8,279 bases of DNA from JAMCRM01 sp041685075 (GTDB lineage Bacteria > Acidobacteriota > Terriglobia > Bryobacterales > Bryobacteraceae): assembly GCA_041685075.1 (NCBI GenBank), contig JAWLGN010000242.1:1-8279 (forward strand), in the 5' to 3' direction. Below are positions 7,813 to 8,279 of the stretch, one piece after another (within the stretch, counting starts at the first letter, position 1; each line of letters starts with the position of its first letter). The notes under the pieces are model-generated. The model was not told the origin of the DNA and did no database searches. It saw nothing but the letters and a program-made list of their open reading frames with translations. The position numbers and the translations under genes are program-made.

Positions 7813-8279
7813 TCCTTCTTCGGGGCTGCAAGGGCGGCCTGCAAGCCCGCGATGACGGTCTCCAGGTGCTCGCGCGCGTTGCGGGCCAGCCGGTCGATGC
7901 TCTCCGGCGATGACGGCCGCCGAACGTAAGGCTCTGTTATGGTCTCGAAGGCCAGCGGCATTTTGAGGCCGGTCTGCGCCACCGGGGCCAGCAGCTTGTA
8001 GTGATCGATCTCGCCGAAGGCGGGGCCGCAGGTGGTGCGGCTGGGGAAGCCGCGGTAGTCCTTTATGGCGAAGCCGCGGATGTGCGGGGCGGCCCGTTTC
8101 ACATCCGGAATGGGATCGGAGCCGGCGTACCAGGCGTTGTTGCCGGCGTCGAAGAACATCTTGATGCCTTCGTCGGCTACCGCCTCGACGATCTCCGCGC
8201 ACATGGCGCCGGTGGCGGTGGTGCCGCCGTGCTGCTTGATGGCCACGGTGAGGCCGGCGCCGCGGGCGATGGGGCCGAT
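7809..8279 (-). CDS. Sugar phosphate isomerase/epimerase-like TIM barrel (xylose isomerase-like), 5'-truncated
   Basis: The frame is open to the right edge, so only the last 156 residues are seen; a GTG at 8246 is internal because the codons before it fit the same fold (IARGAGLTVAIKQHGG). The visible part matches the C-terminal half of the xylose isomerase-like/AP endonuclease family 2 barrel: KQHGGTTATG (15-24) with His17, then IKMFFDAGNN with D44 as a likely metal ligand, DPIPDVKRAAPHIRGFAIKDYRG, FGEIDHYKLLAPVAQTG and PLAFETITEP. Such proteins isomerise or epimerise sugars with a divalent metal. The exact substrate cannot be told. It converges on the KduD-like gene, the two TAG stops overlapping by four bases (7809-7812). 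The neighbour suggests carbohydrate catabolism. The C-terminus ends in a helix rich in Ala and Arg, then PKKD. Confidence 0.8.
   Translation of the reverse strand: MGPIARGAGLTVAIKQHGGTTATGAMCAEIVEAVADEGIKMFFDAGNNAWYAGSDPIPDVKRAAPHIRGFAIKDYRGFPSRTTCGPAFGEIDHYKLLAPVAQTGLKMPLAFETITEPYVRRPSSPESIDRLARNAREHLETVIAGLQAALAAPKKD

Overview
The window is a gene-dense, very GC-rich bacterial chromosome segment. Hand-counted 60-base lines in the flanking genes reach about 75% GC. No RNA gene, CRISPR array, IS element or phage gene is visible. The gene types suggest a soil- or litter-type Acidobacteriota, for example the Solibacter/Bryobacter group: a long two-domain esterase-like hydrolase, an NtrC/NtrY-type pair with a HELNNSLTPIKSI histidine box, an exported WD40 propeller protein, a KduD-type dehydrogenase and a sugar isomerase/epimerase-like barrel. 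This assignment rests on recalled family resemblance, not on a search.

Left part (1-3861, + strand): the 3' end of a two-domain alpha/beta-hydrolase gene is followed after one base by a sigma-54-dependent response regulator. That gene overlaps by ATGA the gene of a membrane sensor kinase of NtrY type. The three are probably one transcription unit, so the two-component pair may be linked to the hydrolase or to genes upstream of the window.

Middle (3844-5727, - strand): a large exported protein of about 13 WD40-like repeats, probably two beta-propellers, converges on the kinase gene and overlaps it by 18 bases. Its start codon is unclear. A partial sigma-54-like -24 element lies just upstream of the best start, which is notable beside a sigma-54 activator, but its -12 half is poor.

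Island (about 5805-7027): a SAM-dependent methyltransferase gene on the - strand, with a C-terminal domain of the sort seen on surface-polysaccharide enzymes. It is much less GC-rich (about 50-60% in sampled lines) than its surroundings. It is bracketed by an imperfect 25-base direct repeat (5805-5829 and 7003-7027; 16 identical bases, 2 mismatches, 7 identical bases). This is the most unusual structure in the window and looks like an acquired one-gene insertion.

Right part (7042-8279): a divergently transcribed KduD-like SDR dehydrogenase, with a possible near-leaderless promoter, converges with a 4-base overlap on a partial TIM-barrel sugar isomerase/epimerase-like gene that runs off the right edge. 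Together with the hydrolase, these suggest use of plant polysaccharides (uronic acid or pectin catabolism).

There is no gene-free stretch longer than about 105 bases. The two intergenic spaces (5728-5831 and 6975-7041) carry the repeats and putative promoters described below.
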